From assembly GCA_009379915.1 (NCBI GenBank), contig WHSV01000036.1:1-33006 (forward strand): a stretch of 33,006 nucleotides of DNA, given 5' to 3'. A program made the position numbers and the translations under genes. The DNA comes from Actinomycetota bacterium (GTDB lineage Bacteria; Actinomycetota; CADDZG01; WHSQ01). The notes under the pieces were generated by a model. It was not told the origin of the DNA. It made no database searches and saw only the letters and a list, made by a program, of their open reading frames with translations. This document shows, piece after piece, positions 1 to 8,590 of this stretch. Each line of letters opens with the position of its first letter. Position 1 is the stretch's first letter.

Positions 1-5
1 GTTGG

Positions 6-344
6 TTAGTCGGCCGCTACCGATTCGGTCAGGTCGATGCCCGGCAGGCCCTGGTCCATCATCGCCAGCTCCAGGAGATCGACGATTCCGATCACACTGC
101 CCGCGCTTACTACTGGAAGGCTGCGGATGTGGTTGCGAGCCATGAGTCGCTGCACTTCGAGCACGTCCTCTTCGCCGTCGACGTAGACCGGCGTGCCTCG
201 CTGCAGCTCGGTGAAGGTGGCGCTCATCAGGTCGACACCCTCGGTCTGGAGCAAGGAGGCAAGCCATTCGAGCGTGTCGGACGCGGGATCGACCCACGGC
301 TTGGAGGTGATGACCCGGCTGACTTTCCTGGTGGGACGTCTCAT
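6..344 (-). CDS. CBS-domain protein, about 112 aa
   Basis: A small protein whose middle reads as one complete CBS repeat: a strand, a helix of the type VLEVQRLMARNHIRSLPVV, then the closing strand GSVIGIVDLLEL. CBS modules usually bind adenine nucleotides in pairs and control a partner enzyme or channel; a second, poorer half may lie in the first 45 residues. No other domain or membrane segment is visible, so it may work as a free-standing sensor or as a dimer. I chose the ATG at 344. A TTG at 374 or a GTG at about 358 would add 5-10 residues, and no clear ribosome binding site decides between them. It lies about 80 bases beyond nei2 on the same strand and may be the last gene of that operon. 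Its target cannot be told from the sequence. Confidence 0.72.
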   Translation of the reverse strand: MRRPTRKVSRVITSKPWVDPASDTLEWLASLLQTEGVDLMSATFTELQRGTPVYVDGEEDVLEVQRLMARNHIRSLPVVSAGSVIGIVDLLELAMMDQGLPGIDLTESVAAD

Positions 345-426
345 CGGAGGCACGGTGCTCACCAAGCTACCCAAACCACGCAGTTAGTACCACGATCTCC
401 CATTGAGATTCTGTGAAGAAGTCCCC

Positions 427-1230
427 TCAGGGGCCCCCTTTGCGCTCTTGTGAAGCTTGGCACGAGGGGCACCAATAGACAATGCGCTCGGAACCGTATG
501 AAGACTGGTCCGCCTTGCGTATGGGGGTCCCGCAGCGCCGGCAGGGCTCGTCCTTGCGGCCGTACACCCAGTGGGTTCGCCCGGGAAGATCGACGCCGGT
601 CGTTACGTGCCTCGCCGAGTAGCGATTGACCTCGAGAAGCCGCTTGGCGAGGTCGACCACCCCTCGGTGATCGGCGACCTCGGACACGGGAGTCCACGGA
701 TCGAGCCCCCTCAAAAAGCAGAGCTCGCAGCGGTACACGTTGCCCACACCCGCCATCACGGTCTGGTCGAGGAGCGCCTCGCCGATTGCCATCTCGGTCC
801 GCGCCTCGAGTCTGGCGGTCGCCTCCTCTGGGTCCCAGTCGTCACCGAGGAGATCGGGACCGAGGTGCCCGACGACGTCGTCCTCCCGTTCGGTCGGCAT
901 GAGGTCCAGCACGGGGATGCGAAAGCCGACCGCCTGCCACTTCTCGGTCTCGAGCACGACGCGGGCCTCGAACCCCGGTGATCGCCATCGCTGTCCGTGC
1001 CGGTAGAGGTGCCACGAACCGTCCATCATGAAGTGAGTGTGAAGAGTCAGGTCTCTCTCGAACCGCCAGAGTAGATGCTTCCCGCGCGCCACGACGTCGA
1101 GGGTCCTCCGCCCTGAGAGATCGGTCGTCGCGTAGCGCGGGACACGAAAATCGGTGCGGACGAGCTCGTCCCCGGCCAGCGCTTGGCGAAGGTTGTGGCC
1201 GGCGAGCCAGACGGTGTCGCCCTCAGGCAC
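427..1230 (-). CDS. nei2: Formamidopyrimidine/endonuclease VIII-type DNA glycosylase (Nei2-like)
   Basis: A base-excision-repair bifunctional glycosylase/AP lyase of 267 aa, the usual Fpg/Nei length. It starts PEGDTV, so the catalytic Pro2 and Glu3 are in place after removal of Met. The conserved lysine of the N-terminal sandwich is Lys51 (ARGKHLLW). The helix-two-turn-helix region (ALLDQTVMAGVGNVYRCE) is near 152-169, and a C-terminal zinc finger has Cys230, Cys233, Cys254 and Cys257. PEGDTV is typical of Nei rather than Fpg (PELPEV), so oxidised pyrimidines are the likely substrates. The start is a GTG embedded in the end of lhr (8-base overlap), so translation is probably coupled. lhr and nei2 are also neighbours in mycobacteria, which supports both names. 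Confidence 0.93.
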   Translation of the reverse strand: MPEGDTVWLAGHNLRQALAGDELVRTDFRVPRYATTDLSGRRTLDVVARGKHLLWRFERDLTLHTHFMMDGSWHLYRHGQRWRSPGFEARVVLETEKWQAVGFRIPVLDLMPTEREDDVVGHLGPDLLGDDWDPEEATARLEARTEMAIGEALLDQTVMAGVGNVYRCELCFLRGLDPWTPVSEVADHRGVVDLAKRLLEVNRYSARHVTTGVDLPGRTHWVYGRKDEPCRRCGTPIRKADQSSYGSERIVYWCPSCQASQERKGGP

Positions 1231-4200
1231 GCAGCCGGAGTCCGCGGGAGGTGAGGCGCAGACCCGCGTCGACGAGAGCCTCGGCGAGCGGAGTGTCCAT
1301 CACGGCCTCGCCGTCTGCCTTCTCGACCGCAAGCTTCCCCAGGAGTCCTTCGCGCGCGGCGAGGACGAGGGCGTCGATGGCCGGCCGCAGTACCGCGTCG
1401 TCGTCCGCATATGACAACAGCGTCCGGCCCCCCTTCTCGACGTACAGAGCCAGCCGGCCGTCGACCAACACCACCACCGCGCCCGCCTTTCGGCCCGCGC
1501 GCCCGGTCCGTTTTCCCGACCCGTTCGAGGATCTGTCCTCGCGCTCCGGCCACGGCAGCGCCGCGCCGTACGGGTTGGCGGGGTCGGTCGCGGCAAGAAC
1601 CGCCGTCGACGTCCCGTCGCCGTCGTTTACCAGCGAGCGCATCCGGTCGACCGCGCCGGCAAGCGCGAACTGAGCCCCGCCGAGGCCGTCGACGAAGTAA
1701 CCGCGCCGGCAGCCACCCGACTCCTCCATCGCCTTGAGCACCGGGTAGATGCCCGCGAAGCCGCCGGGCACCCGTTCTGACGCGAGCGCTCCTCGGGTCA
1801 GGATGCCGTGCCGCTCGAGGAGTTGCTCGGTGAGGGCGTGCGCTCGCCTCGTGTTGTCGGTCGACCGATCCGGCACGAGGCTCCAGCGCCCCGCCCCGGC
1901 CGGAGGACCGAGGCGCGAGGGCCACGCCGGCCCCCGCCGACGGCGCCGGCTCGGCCGGGAGAGTCCCCGGCCACCCCCCAGCAGCGAGCGAAGCGGCGCC
2001 AGCGTGTCGTTGGTGACGAGCCCCGCCCAGACCAGCTCCCATACCGACAGCAACAACTCGGAGTCGTCGGTCGAGCCCGTCGCCTCGGCGATCTGTCTGA
2101 AGAACGACGCTCCCCGAGCGGCCAGGGCCTCGTGAACCGCGCGCGCGTCGGCCGAGAGGTCTGCTTCGACCGGAGCCGGCAGGAGCAGGCCGGCGCGATC
2201 CGCCAGGGCGAAGCTGATCCAGCCGTCGTCGCTTCCCAGAGGTCCCGCGCCGCACCACACGAGCTCGCCGGACGCGCACAGCTCGTCCAGCAACGCGGGT
2301 CTGTATCCGGGAAGTCGCGCCCGCATCATCGTGCGCTCGAGCGCGGAGGCGACGAGCGGCACTCCTTGAAGCTGTTCGATGACCCTGAACATGTCGTCCA
2401 TGGATGCGGCTCGCAGCCCGTCACTGCTCCGCTGCGGCTCCATCCCGTGCCACACCTGAGCGAACCGGGCGAGAGCATCGGGTGGGGCGGGCTCGACCTC
2501 TTTTCTGAATGCCGCCAGCGACATCCGGCGCAGTCTTCGCAGGACCTCGACGTCGATCCACTCGCGACCACTTCCTCCGGGCCGGTACTCGCCCTCGAGC
2601 ACACGCCCGTCGACCTCGAGTCGTTGTAGCGCGGAACGCACGACTCCCGCGCCGAGCCCGTAGCGTCGGGCGACATCCTCCGGGACGAAGGGGCCGCGCC
2701 GGGCCGCGAACCGACCGGTGAGATCTCCGACCGCATCCGCAGCGGGCTCGAGGAACGCGGCCGGCACTCCGGGCGGCAACGCGGAACCGAGGGCATCGCG
2801 GTAGCGCGCCGCGTCTTCGATCGCAATGAAGCGCTCCTCGCCCGCGACGCGAAGCGACAGAGCCCGGCGCGATGACTGAAGGTCACGCAGCCACGACTCG
2901 ACCCGCGCGGGGTGCTGGGAACGCGCCTTGATCTCCTCGGTGCTCAGGTCACCGAGGAGTCGCAGCGCGTCGTGCAGATCATCCGCGTCGCGCACCTTGC
3001 GCTCGTCGATCAGAAGCTGAAGCTCGAGCTCGAGCTGGGTCAGCGCGGCGTCGTCGAGCAACTCCCGGAGCTCCTCGCGTCCCATGATCTCGGCGAGCAG
3101 GGAGCGGTCGAGGCTTAGAGCCTGCGCGCGCCGCTCGGCAAGCGGCACGTCCCCCTCGTACAAGAAGGACGCGACGAAACCGAACTGAAGTGAAGACGCG
3201 AACGGCGAGGGCGCGGGGGTCTCGACCTCGACGATTCGAACCTCGCGGCGCGCGATCGCGGCCATCAACTCGCTGAGCGCGGGCAGGTCGAAAACGTCCT
3301 GGAGACACTCGCGGTACGCCTCGAGCACTACAGGGAACGACTCATGCCTGCTCGCCACCTGCAGCAGCTTTGCGCTTCGCTGGCGCTGTTGCCACAGCGG
3401 CGTCCTGGTTCCCGGACGGCGGCGCGGCAAGAGCAGCGAACGAGCCGCGCACTCTCTGAACCGGCTTGCGAACAGGGCCGAGCTTCCGACCTGAGAGGTC
3501 ACGATCTCGGTGATCTCGTCCGGATCGAAGGTCACGAAGCGGCCCGGCGGTGCCTGGTCGGCCTCCGGGAGACGAACGATGATGCCGTCGTCCGTGTATA
3601 TGCACTGCACTTCGAGCCCGAGCTCGTCGCGCACGCGCGCCTCGATCGCCTGAGCCCACGGAGCGTGCACGCGCGCACCGAAGAAGGAGTGCACGCACAC
3701 GCGCCAGTCGCCGATCTCATCTCGAAAACGCTCGACGACGATCGTTCGGTCGTCCGGGACGTTGCCGGTCGCGTCCTTCTGCTCTCCGAGATACTGCACG
3801 AGGTTGCTGGCCGCAAGGTGATCGAGCCCCGCGGCCGCAAGGCGCGCCTGGCGGCCCGAATCATTGGTGTGCGTCACGTCGCGCACGAACGCGCCCAGGG
3901 CCCGCCCGAGCTCGATCGGCCGCCCCGGCGCATCCCCGTGCCAGAACGGCATGTTCCCGCCGGCACCGGGCGCGGGGGTGACGAGCACGCGGTCGTGACT
4001 GATCTCCTCGATGAGCCAGCTGGACGTCCCGAGCACGAACGTGTCCCCCGGCCGGGACTCGTAGACCATCTCCTCGTCGAGCTCGCCGACGCGCGCCCCA
4101 CCTTCCGTCGCGAGGAAGACACCGAATAGACCCCGGTCCGGAATCGTCCCGCCCGAGGTCACCGCCAGGCGCTGGGCCCCCCGCCGCCCCGAGAGCACAC

Positions 4201-5803
4201 CCGTGCCTCGGTCCCAATTGAGGCGCGGCCTGAGCTCGGCGAACTCGTGACTCGGGTAGCGGCCCGACAACATGTCGAGCGTCGCCTCGAGCGCGCTGCG
4301 AGGAAGCTCGGCGAAAGGGGCCGCTCGCCGCAGGGTCTTCTCGAGATGGTCCACCTCCCAGTCGTCCATCGCCACCATCGCGACGATCTGCTGAGCGAGG
4401 ACATCGAGTGGGTTGCGCGGGTAGTTCATGGCCTCGATCGCACCCTGCTGCATGCGCTCGACCACCACCGAGGTCTCGAGCAGATCGCCGCGGAACTTGG
4501 GAAAGAACACTCCGCGGCTGACCTCGCCGACCTGGTGCCCGGCGCGACCCACGCGCTGAAGTCCCGACGCGACCGAGGAGGGCGACTCGACCTGGATCAC
4601 GACGTCGACGGCCGCCATGTCGATCCCCAGCTCGAGCGAGCTGGTGGCAACCACGGCGGGAAGCCGGCCGGCCTTCAGCTCTTCTTCGATGAGCGTGCGC
4701 TGCTCGCGCGCGACCGAGCCGTGGTGAGCCCGCGCCACCGTCAGGTCATCGAACTCGCCTCTCTCGCTTCTCTCCTCCCGCCCGCCCTGCTCGCTCTCGC
4801 TCACTCTCTCGTTCGCGATCTCGTTGAGGCGCGTGCACAGTCGCTCGGCCACACGGCGGGCGTTGACGAAGACGATCGTCGACTTGTGCGCCTCGATGAG
4901 GTCGAGCAGTTTCTCCTCGACGTGCGGCCAGACGCTATGTGCCGCGACCACGGCATCGGCGCGTTCGGACACTTCGGGAACCTGCGCCGCGGCCTCGAAC
5001 GCTGCGTCTCCGCCATGGTCGCGGGCGTGTGCGGGCGGGCCCGACACCGCCGGGTCCGCCATGTCCTCGACAGGGACCACCACGGAGAGGTCGAAGTGCT
5101 TCTCGCTCGGCGGGTTGACGACCCTGACCGGCCGCCGCCCCCCGAGGAACTCGGCGACCTCTTCGGGGGGCCTCACGGTTGCGGAGAGCCCGAGGCGCTG
5201 CGCCGGGCGCTCGAGCAACTCGTCCAGCCGTTCGAGGCTGAGCGCCAGGTGAACCCCGCGCTTGTTGTGCACCAGAGCGTGGACCTCGTCGACGATCACG
5301 GTCTCGACGTAGCGCAATTGCTCGCGAGCGCGCGACGTGAGCAACAGGAAGAGCGACTCGGGAGTCGTGATCAGGATGTCGGGAGGAGACGAAGTGAAGC
5401 GACGCCGTTCATCCTGCGGGGTGTCACCGGTCCGCACCCCGACGGTCACATCGGGCACGGATGCGCCCAAGCGCTGAGCGGCGGCCGTGATGCCGGCGAG
5501 TGGGACGCGCAGGTTTCGTTCGACGTCGACCGCCAGAGCCTTCAACGGAGAGATGTACAGCACCCTCAGCCGCTTGCTGGGATCTACCGGCTCGCCCGTC
5601 AGCAGCCGGTCGATAGACCACAGGAATCCGGCGAGTGTCTTGCCCGAGCCGGTCGGCGCGATGACCAGGGCGTTGTCGCCCGCCGTGATGGCGTCCCAGG
5701 CCCCCGACTGCGCGGCCGTTGCACCTTCGAACGCGCTCGAGAACCATCGCCGGGTGGGCTCGGAGAAATGCCGGGTGTCGTTGTGAAGGGGCGGGTTCGT
5801 CAC
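1223..5803 (-). CDS. lhr: Lhr-family ATP-dependent DNA helicase, full length (1526 aa)
   Basis: A giant superfamily 2 helicase. Walker A is APTGSGKT at 49-56, motif II is DEVH at 172-175, and motif VI is RVGRAGHQ after the second RecA domain. A winged-helix and Lhr-core region follow, then a long C-terminal part, giving about the 1500 aa known for mycobacterial full-length Lhr. Lhr is a 3'-5' single-strand-DNA-dependent translocase that unwinds RNA:DNA and DNA duplexes and is linked to DNA repair. The GTG start overlaps the nhaA stop as GTGA. An Arg/Glu/Ser-rich insert, encoded by the pyrimidine-rich stretch at about 4757-4812, interrupts the second RecA domain and is probably a disordered loop. 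A second low-complexity Arg/Gly/Pro stretch lies near 1890-1990. The frame is intact over 4.6 kb. Coupling to nei2 suggests the helicase exposes lesions for the glycosylase, which is inference. Confidence 0.95.
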   Translation of the reverse strand: MTNPPLHNDTRHFSEPTRRWFSSAFEGATAAQSGAWDAITAGDNALVIAPTGSGKTLAGFLWSIDRLLTGEPVDPSKRLRVLYISPLKALAVDVERNLRVPLAGITAAAQRLGASVPDVTVGVRTGDTPQDERRRFTSSPPDILITTPESLFLLLTSRAREQLRYVETVIVDEVHALVHNKRGVHLALSLERLDELLERPAQRLGLSATVRPPEEVAEFLGGRRPVRVVNPPSEKHFDLSVVVPVEDMADPAVSGPPAHARDHGGDAAFEAAAQVPEVSERADAVVAAHSVWPHVEEKLLDLIEAHKSTIVFVNARRVAERLCTRLNEIANERVSESEQGGREERSERGEFDDLTVARAHHGSVAREQRTLIEEELKAGRLPAVVATSSLELGIDMAAVDVVIQVESPSSVASGLQRVGRAGHQVGEVSRGVFFPKFRGDLLETSVVVERMQQGAIEAMNYPRNPLDVLAQQIVAMVAMDDWEVDHLEKTLRRAAPFAELPRSALEATLDMLSGRYPSHEFAELRPRLNWDRGTGVLSGRRGAQRLAVTSGGTIPDRGLFGVFLATEGGARVGELDEEMVYESRPGDTFVLGTSSWLIEEISHDRVLVTPAPGAGGNMPFWHGDAPGRPIELGRALGAFVRDVTHTNDSGRQARLAAAGLDHLAASNLVQYLGEQKDATGNVPDDRTIVVERFRDEIGDWRVCVHSFFGARVHAPWAQAIEARVRDELGLEVQCIYTDDGIIVRLPEADQAPPGRFVTFDPDEITEIVTSQVGSSALFASRFRECAARSLLLPRRRPGTRTPLWQQRQRSAKLLQVASRHESFPVVLEAYRECLQDVFDLPALSELMAAIARREVRIVEVETPAPSPFASSLQFGFVASFLYEGDVPLAERRAQALSLDRSLLAEIMGREELRELLDDAALTQLELELQLLIDERKVRDADDLHDALRLLGDLSTEEIKARSQHPARVESWLRDLQSSRRALSLRVAGEERFIAIEDAARYRDALGSALPPGVPAAFLEPAADAVGDLTGRFAARRGPFVPEDVARRYGLGAGVVRSALQRLEVDGRVLEGEYRPGGSGREWIDVEVLRRLRRMSLAAFRKEVEPAPPDALARFAQVWHGMEPQRSSDGLRAASMDDMFRVIEQLQGVPLVASALERTMMRARLPGYRPALLDELCASGELVWCGAGPLGSDDGWISFALADRAGLLLPAPVEADLSADARAVHEALAARGASFFRQIAEATGSTDDSELLLSVWELVWAGLVTNDTLAPLRSLLGGGRGLSRPSRRRRRGPAWPSRLGPPAGAGRWSLVPDRSTDNTRRAHALTEQLLERHGILTRGALASERVPGGFAGIYPVLKAMEESGGCRRGYFVDGLGGAQFALAGAVDRMRSLVNDGDGTSTAVLAATDPANPYGAALPWPEREDRSSNGSGKRTGRAGRKAGAVVVLVDGRLALYVEKGGRTLLSYADDDAVLRPAIDALVLAAREGLLGKLAVEKADGEAVMDTPLAEALVDAGLRLTSRGLRLRA

Positions 5804-7194
5804 TCGCCCATTGTCTCGCGCGCCCGTGACAACCTGCTCGGGGCTTCATCCGACGCCGCGCCCCCGAACCGCAATACGACCGCTCCCAGCCCCGCCGCCA
5901 GCACCGAGGCGAAGAGGATCCCGACCTTGGCCTCATCGATGAGGGCCGCATCGTCGAAGGCAAGCTCCGTGATGAAGAGAGAAACGGTGAAACCGATTCC
6001 GGCGATCGCCGCGGCCCCCACGATCTGCCGGCCGGACACCCCTTCGGGGACCTCCGCGAAGCCGATCCGCTGAGCCGCGTAGGCGAAAAGTGAGATCCCG
6101 GCCAGCTTTCCGACCACGAGCCCCGCCACGATTCCCAGGGTGACCGGAGAAGAAAGCGCATTCGAGACGTCGTCGCCGGTCAGAGCGACGCCCGCGTTGG
6201 CGAGAGCGAAGATTGGAATGACGACGAAGCTCGTCCAGGGATGCAGAACGTGCTCGAGGTACTCGCCCACGGCGACTCGTTCCTGGGTTCGGAGGCGCCA
6301 GGCACGGACTTCGTGTGGCGCGAATCCCTCGCTCTCGCCATCCTCGAGCCGATCGGGGTCCGGATCGAGCGACCCGACGGGCTCCTTCGACGGATCCCGG
6401 CGGGGTCGTACCGGAGTCATGAGCCCCAGAACAACCCCGGCGATGGTGGCGTGCACGCCCGATTCGTAGGTGGCGAGCCACGCCGCGGCTCCCACCAGGA
6501 CGTAGAGAGGAATCCAGATGACCCGAATGGCGCGGAGTAACGCAACCAAACCGAAGAGCCCTCCGGCGACCAGAAGGGCGACCGGATTGAGGTCGGACGT
6601 GTAGAACAGCGCGATCACGACGATCGCCCCGATGTCGTCGGCAACCGCCAGGCTCAGCAGAAAGACCTTCAATGAGGGATGAATCCGGCTCCCGAAGAGC
6701 GCCAGGATCCCCACCGCGAAGGCGATGTCGGTCGCCATCGGTATGCCCCACCCCGCCGATCCGGCACCGCCGAAATTGAACGCGGTATAGATCAGAGCGG
6801 GAACGACCATTCCACCGAGGGCCGCAACCGAGGGGAACGCGGCCTTCTTGGTATCGCTCAACTCGCCCATGGCGAGCTCGCGTTTCACCTCGAGCCCCAC
6901 GACGAAGAAGAACAGGACCATCAGCGCGTCGTTGACCCAGTGCTGGAGATCCTCGGCGATGGTGTATCCCCCGACCCCAATCGATATCTCGGTGCTCAAG
7001 AGGGTCTCGTACGAGTCACTCAGGGGCGAGTTGGCCCAGATGAGCGCGGCGGCGGCCGCCACGAGCAGCACCACCCCACCGGCGACCTCGGTATCGAGAA
7101 ACTCACGAAAGGGCCGCGCAACCAGGCGTGGGACGGGGCGGTCGCTGGCGAGCCACGAGCTGGTCGCGGGAGCCCCTTTATCGTCAGCGGACAA
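5800..7194 (-). CDS. nhaA: Na+/H+ antiporter NhaA
   Basis: A polytopic inner-membrane antiporter of 464 aa that exchanges Na+ (or Li+) for H+. The NhaA signatures are clear: FFFVVGLEVKRELAMGEL (95-112), GIPMATDIAFAVG (150-162), and the paired ion-binding aspartates Asp186-Asp187 in LAVADDIGAI. A charged loop of about 45 residues (PRRDPSKEP onward) splits the two halves and makes the protein longer than the roughly 390 aa of E. coli NhaA; such loops are common in actinobacterial forms. The start is a TTG seven bases after GAGGAG and overlaps the end of the upstream flavoprotein gene by 11 bases. Its 3' end overlaps the lhr start. Sitting between an electron-transfer gene and DNA-repair genes is unusual; shared transcription is likely, a functional link is not shown. 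Confidence 0.95.
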   Translation of the reverse strand: MSADDKGAPATSSWLASDRPVPRLVARPFREFLDTEVAGGVVLLVAAAAALIWANSPLSDSYETLLSTEISIGVGGYTIAEDLQHWVNDALMVLFFFVVGLEVKRELAMGELSDTKKAAFPSVAALGGMVVPALIYTAFNFGGAGSAGWGIPMATDIAFAVGILALFGSRIHPSLKVFLLSLAVADDIGAIVVIALFYTSDLNPVALLVAGGLFGLVALLRAIRVIWIPLYVLVGAAAWLATYESGVHATIAGVVLGLMTPVRPRRDPSKEPVGSLDPDPDRLEDGESEGFAPHEVRAWRLRTQERVAVGEYLEHVLHPWTSFVVIPIFALANAGVALTGDDVSNALSSPVTLGIVAGLVVGKLAGISLFAYAAQRIGFAEVPEGVSGRQIVGAAAIAGIGFTVSLFITELAFDDAALIDEAKVGILFASVLAAGLGAVVLRFGGAASDEAPSRLSRARETMGE

Positions 7195-8578
7195 AGCCGA
7201 ACTCCTCGTAGTGGATCCGCGCGCCGGGAACGCCCCGTTGCTCGAACTGAGCCTCGAGTGCCTGTGTCATGACCTTGGGCCCGCACATCAGAATCTCTTT
7301 GTCACTCAGGTCGCCACTGCGCCTCTCTACCTCTTCTGCGGTGAGGAAGCCTGCCTCGTCCTCGGGGAACGCGATCGTCCTGAGATTCGGGTGCGCCTGC
7401 GCCAGTTCCTCGAAGTCATCGATGAAGTAACCCTGACTGCGCGATTTGACCGCGTAGTAGAAGTCGACATCGTAGTCGTCCGAGAGGCTGCGCGCCATGC
7501 TGAGGAACGGCGTGACGCCGATTCCCCCGGCGATCCACACCTGCTTGCGACGCGGCACCCGTCGGTGGGAGAACGAACCGTACGGACCCTCGATCAAGGC
7601 CCGGTCGCCGACGCGGAGGTGCTCGAGCGCGTTCGTGTAGTCGCCGGACGCCTTGATTGCCACCTGCAGCTCACGCTGATCGGGCGAAGAGGTGATGGAG
7701 AAGGGATGGAACTGCTTGCGTATCGCTCCCGTTCTCAGCGAGACGAGCTCGGACTGGCCGGACGGCTCACGGGAGAAGGGCCGGAACCACTCGCGCATCG
7801 AGCTCGACTGAAACGTGAGGAACACGAACTGGCCCGGGGTGAAAGGCAGGGCGCCGTCGCTCGGATCAAGAGTTATCTCGGCGACCTCTCCCCCACGCCG
7901 GTTGATATGCGAAACGCGATACTGCCGCCGTCGCACGAACAGGTCTCCGAGCAGCGATCGGTAGAAGTAAGCGGCGATGCCCGCGAGCACGAACACCAGG
8001 AGATAGGTGGTCAGCGCGGGCGACAGAGCCTTGGTGCCCGGCGTCCGAAAGGCATGCAGCGCCCCCAGCGCGAACACCAGACCGAAGAATCGGTGTACCC
8101 AGAGGAAGACCTCGTGGTTCAGGCGCGCGTACAGAGTTAAACCCATAACCACGATCATCCCAACCAGCGCCAGGGCGCCAAGCGTCACGGTCCAGTTGGG
8201 TGATGGGAGCAGGAGCCGGCCCGCAGCGTCGAATGAAACCGTGGCCGCCGACGCGAGCATCAGTAGGCCGTGCGCGAGCAGAAGATTGAACGACACGAGC
8301 CCGATCCGGTGGTGGGTGCGGTACATCTTGTCGAGCCCCCCGAAGAAGGGCTCGATCAGGGCGATCCTGCCCCCCAGCACCAGGTTGCACGAGAACGCCA
8401 CAATCCCGGCCAACCCACATAGGACCGCGATCGACCGGAGAGTCGCGGTGGCGTCACCGAAGCGGAATCCGACCGGCGCCGCTTGGGACCACAGCCAGAG
8501 CGGGACCAAGCACACAACGACGACGAGGCCGGGACCGATGTAGGACGTGGTGGGCGTCTGCCTTAGCTTCACTCCCAC
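7184..8578 (-). CDS. Ferric-reductase-like membrane flavoprotein (FAD/NAD(P) oxidoreductase)
   Basis: A 464-aa transmembrane electron-transfer protein. The N-terminal 200 residues have about six hydrophobic helices with histidine pairs suited to haem ligation (His89/His90, His103, His155, His162, His175), as in the ferric reductase/NADPH oxidase/YedZ superfamily. A ferredoxin-reductase-like half follows: FAD-binding HPFS at 290-293, a nucleotide-binding GGIGVTP at 350-356 and MCGP near 434. It should pass electrons from cytoplasmic NAD(P)H through FAD to membrane haem and then to an acceptor such as Fe3+ or oxygen; the acceptor cannot be read from sequence. The start is a GTG (8578, or a second one two codons in) about 12 bases after adnB ends. 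It overlaps nhaA, so electron flow and Na+/H+ exchange are co-expressed. Confidence 0.88.
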   Translation of the reverse strand: MGVKLRQTPTTSYIGPGLVVVVCLVPLWLWSQAAPVGFRFGDATATLRSIAVLCGLAGIVAFSCNLVLGGRIALIEPFFGGLDKMYRTHHRIGLVSFNLLLAHGLLMLASAATVSFDAAGRLLLPSPNWTVTLGALALVGMIVVMGLTLYARLNHEVFLWVHRFFGLVFALGALHAFRTPGTKALSPALTTYLLVFVLAGIAAYFYRSLLGDLFVRRRQYRVSHINRRGGEVAEITLDPSDGALPFTPGQFVFLTFQSSSMREWFRPFSREPSGQSELVSLRTGAIRKQFHPFSITSSPDQRELQVAIKASGDYTNALEHLRVGDRALIEGPYGSFSHRRVPRRKQVWIAGGIGVTPFLSMARSLSDDYDVDFYYAVKSRSQGYFIDDFEELAQAHPNLRTIAFPEDEAGFLTAEEVERRSGDLSDKEILMCGPKVMTQALEAQFEQRGVPGARIHYEEFGFVR

Positions 8579-8590
8579 ACTGTATTGGGA